From Rhodobacteraceae bacterium D3-12 (GTDB lineage Bacteria > Pseudomonadota > Alphaproteobacteria > Rhodobacterales > Rhodobacteraceae): a DNA stretch of 64,000 nt. This document shows positions 63,072 to 64,000 of the stretch, one piece after another (positions within the stretch are counted from its first letter, which is position 1; each line of letters begins with the position of its first letter). Location: the NCBI GenBank assembly GCA_025916135.1, contig CP104793.1, forward strand, positions 558,001 to 622,000, read 5' to 3'. Both the position numbers and the translations under genes were made by a program. The notes under the pieces were generated by a model. It had not been told where the DNA came from. It searched no databases and saw nothing but the letters and a program-made list of their open reading frames with translations.

Positions 63072-63202
63072 GCCGTTTGCATATTTGTTGATTGAGATCG
63101 GTCTTGTGTGAAATCAGTTGCTTGACGCTGTGGAGACCATGAAATATGTGATGAACTTACTGAGCGGGCGTTGTGTAGTGGTAAGACCTTAGCCTTCCAA
63201 GC
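63072..63202 (+). repeat. Right direct repeat / attR of the tRNA-Gly island
   Basis: Partner of 32294-32424, differing at a handful of positions. It includes promoter boxes TTGACG (63122-63127) and TATGTG (63145-63150) and the first 39 bases of the complete tRNA-Gly. Beyond GCCTTCCAAGC (63192-63202) the right copy continues as a full tRNA while the left copy does not. Confidence 0.85.
63122..63150 (+). promoter_or_regulatory. Promoter of tRNA-Gly(TCC)
   Basis: TTGACG, 17-base spacer, TATGTG: a standard sigma-70-like promoter ending 13 bases before the tRNA 5' end. The same promoter is present in the left repeat at 32344-32372. Confidence 0.65.
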
Positions 63203-63237
63203 TAATGACGCGGGTTCGATTCCCGCCGCCCGCTCCA
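63164..63237 (+). tRNA. tRNA-Gly(TCC)
   Basis: A complete cloverleaf: acceptor stem GCGGGCG/CGCCCGC, D arm with GTAGTGGTAAGAC, anticodon stem TTAGC/GCTAA with loop CTTCCAA (anticodon TCC, 63196-63198), T arm GCGGGTTCGATTCCCGC, encoded CCA at 63235-63237. It reads GGA/GGG glycine codons. It is the attachment site of the island: its 5' half and promoter repeat at 32294-32424. Confidence 0.95.
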
Positions 63238-63330
63238 AAAAGATCTTTTCCTACACATTGCCTACAATTATCCCGGTTTGGATAAGTTAAGTGTTTGATT
63301 TTTGGATGTATTCATGGCTTTTGAGAATTT

Positions 63331-63375
63331 GCCTTCCAAGCTAATGACGCGGGTTGGATTCCGCCGCCCGCTCCA
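63331..63375 (+). repeat. Degenerate 3' half of tRNA-Gly downstream of the intact tRNA
   Basis: Repeats the tRNA from GCCTTCCAAGC to the CCA end with one substitution and one deletion in the T arm. It starts exactly at the proposed crossover core. It is a leftover of a split or duplicated attachment site. Between the intact tRNA and this copy two CCTACA hexamers 11 bp apart (63250, 63261) may be integrase arm sites. Confidence 0.8.
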
Positions 63376-63633
63376 GAAAAATGCTTCTGACAGTTTGCCC
63401 TGTAGAACAAGCGTTTGCCGTGATCCAATGGATTGAGATGACACGGTTTATTACCTTTTGATGGCTGGTCTGTCCGGCTTGGTGATGCGGGGTCGCTTGC
63501 CGTTCTGCGCTGTGATCCGTTTAATTCTGGCCCAACGGAGCAGAGGGTGCGTGCACTGCGTCAACACGTAGCTTGACCCTGTGCGCCTGCGCCTCCATGA
63601 AGCTTTAACGAGCCAAGAGTCAGGGAGCCGGAT

Positions 63634-64000
63634 ATGGCCAGACAACCCAGCCCGACAGCCGGCGAACAGGACCGGGAAAAATCGAAGCGCGTAGGCGCGC
63701 TGCGCGGGCTTGCACCGTTCATGCGGCCCTATCGTGGTTTGGCGGTTCTGGCGGGTCTTGCGCTTATGCTGACTGCGGGGTTGTCGTTGGCTTTGCCGAT
63801 GGCTGTGCGCCGTGTGGTGGACAATTTCGGCACCGAAAACGACGCAATTCTCGACAAGTATTTCGGCGCGGCGATCGCGATTGCGGCCTTGCTGGCGATT
63901 GGTACCGGGTTGCGCTATGCGCTGGTTACGCGCTTGGGAGAGCGCGTGGTCGCCGATATCCGTAAGGCGGTTTTTGACCGTGTGATCGGGATGAGCCCCG
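63634..64000 (+). CDS. ABC transporter, transmembrane-ATPase fusion type (partial, 3' end outside window)
   Basis: The first 122 residues of an ABC exporter-like protein: a basic N terminus (GEQDREKSKRVGALRGLAPFMRP), then membrane helices GLAVLAGLALMLTAGLSLALP and AAIAIAALLAIGTGLRYALV, followed by GERVVADIRKAVFDRVIGMSP, the typical coupling-helix region of MsbA/multidrug-type exporters. The ATPase domain lies beyond the window. GGGAG precedes the ATG. It marks chromosomal sequence right of the island. The 63376-63633 gap holds no recognised gene. Confidence 0.8.
   Translation, partial: MARQPSPTAGEQDREKSKRVGALRGLAPFMRPYRGLAVLAGLALMLTAGLSLALPMAVRRVVDNFGTENDAILDKYFGAAIAIAALLAIGTGLRYALVTRLGERVVADIRKAVFDRVIGMSP

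Larger units (their letters stand above)
32425..63202. mobile_element. Genomic island integrated in tRNA-Gly(TCC), about 30.8 kb
   Basis: Bounded by the 131-bp direct repeats and led by a tyrosine integrase 127 bp inside the left end. It carries an integrase/AlpA/replication-like start module, a sulfur catabolic module (35.6-53.5 kb) and a second metabolic module (53.8-63 kb). The right boundary is 63202 if the complete tRNA is the hybrid product, or about 63331 if the element also brought its own tRNA copy. Confidence 0.78.

Noticed and set aside
62996-63238. Minus-strand frame beginning MERAAGIEPASLAWKAKVLPLHN
   Set aside because: It is antisense to the tRNA-Gly gene; this is a well-known false frame produced by tRNA sequence. 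The part repeated at 32098-32481 has the same origin.
63376-63633. Minus-strand frame at 63451-63645
   Set aside because: Basic, low-complexity translation without a domain; it overlaps the start and ribosome site of the ABC transporter gene.
1-64000. CRISPR array
   Set aside because: No series of regularly spaced 25-40 bp repeats was seen, and there are no cas-like genes; the only long direct repeat is the tRNA island pair.

Overview
The window looks like chromosomal DNA of a marine alphaproteobacterium of the Rhodobacterales/Roseobacter type. The evidence is a DMSP catabolic cluster with a DddD-type CoA-transferase/lyase, an ectoine operon of the ectA-ectB-ectC-ask layout with a MarR-type regulator, and a RpoE-ChrR (ECF sigma/anti-sigma) singlet-oxygen regulon with a CFA-like methyltransferase, flavin oxidoreductase and DUF1365 genes. 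No database search was possible. Family names come from motifs and recalled homologues, and species is not assigned.

Layout, left part (1-32.3 kb, presumed core plus local insertions). A DmdA/GcvT-like gene is cut by the window edge and followed by an asparaginase. The minus-strand DMSP genes are dddD, a GMC alcohol dehydrogenase (DddA-like) and a BCCT transporter, with a divergent LysR gene. The ectoine operon and its divergent ectR follow. From 13.8 to 21.5 kb lies a sigma-E regulon: a five-gene minus operon (FAD oxidoreductase, CFA-like methyltransferase, chalcone-isomerase-like protein, MFS permease, DUF3833), a divergent plus operon (DUF1365, SDR) and rpoE-chrR. Three matching promoters of the form TGATCC-N16-CGTA(A/T)T tie them together. 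Next come a transglutaminase, two Rnk/GreA-like genes, an HCCA-isomerase-like gene, a complete IS3-family (IS407-like) element and a type III restriction-modification pair whose mod gene has an in-frame amber codon. Three genes in this part (the MFS gene, chrR and an rnk-like gene) carry single-base frameshifts, all restored by a -1 shift.

Right part (32.4-63.4 kb): a genomic island at a tRNA-Gly(TCC) gene. A 131-bp direct repeat (tRNA promoter plus 5' half of the tRNA) marks both ends, at 32294-32424 and 63072-63202. A tyrosine integrase starts just inside the left end. The right end has the complete tRNA plus an extra degenerate 3' half. Cargo 1 (35.6-53.5 kb) looks like an organosulfur catabolic island. 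It encodes a family III CoA-transferase, an acyl-CoA dehydrogenase homologue with hallmarks of 3-sulfinopropionyl-CoA desulfinase, a TTC38-like TPR protein, a BisC/DMSO-reductase-family molybdoenzyme, a four-gene amino-acid-type ABC importer, a Baeyer-Villiger monooxygenase, two SDRs, RidA and a YeiH-type putative sulfite/sulfate exporter, with LysR genes at both ends. The inferred route ends in propionyl-CoA plus sulfite; the imported substrate is unknown. Cargo 2 (53.8-63 kb), separated by two IS fragments, holds further LysR genes, two NTF2/SnoaL-like exported proteins, an NmrA-type reductase, a ferric-reductase-like membrane protein, a quinone-reductase-like MDR, two putative 2OG/Fe-type oxygenases and an SDR.

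The window ends with the start of an ABC exporter gene in the flanking chromosome.
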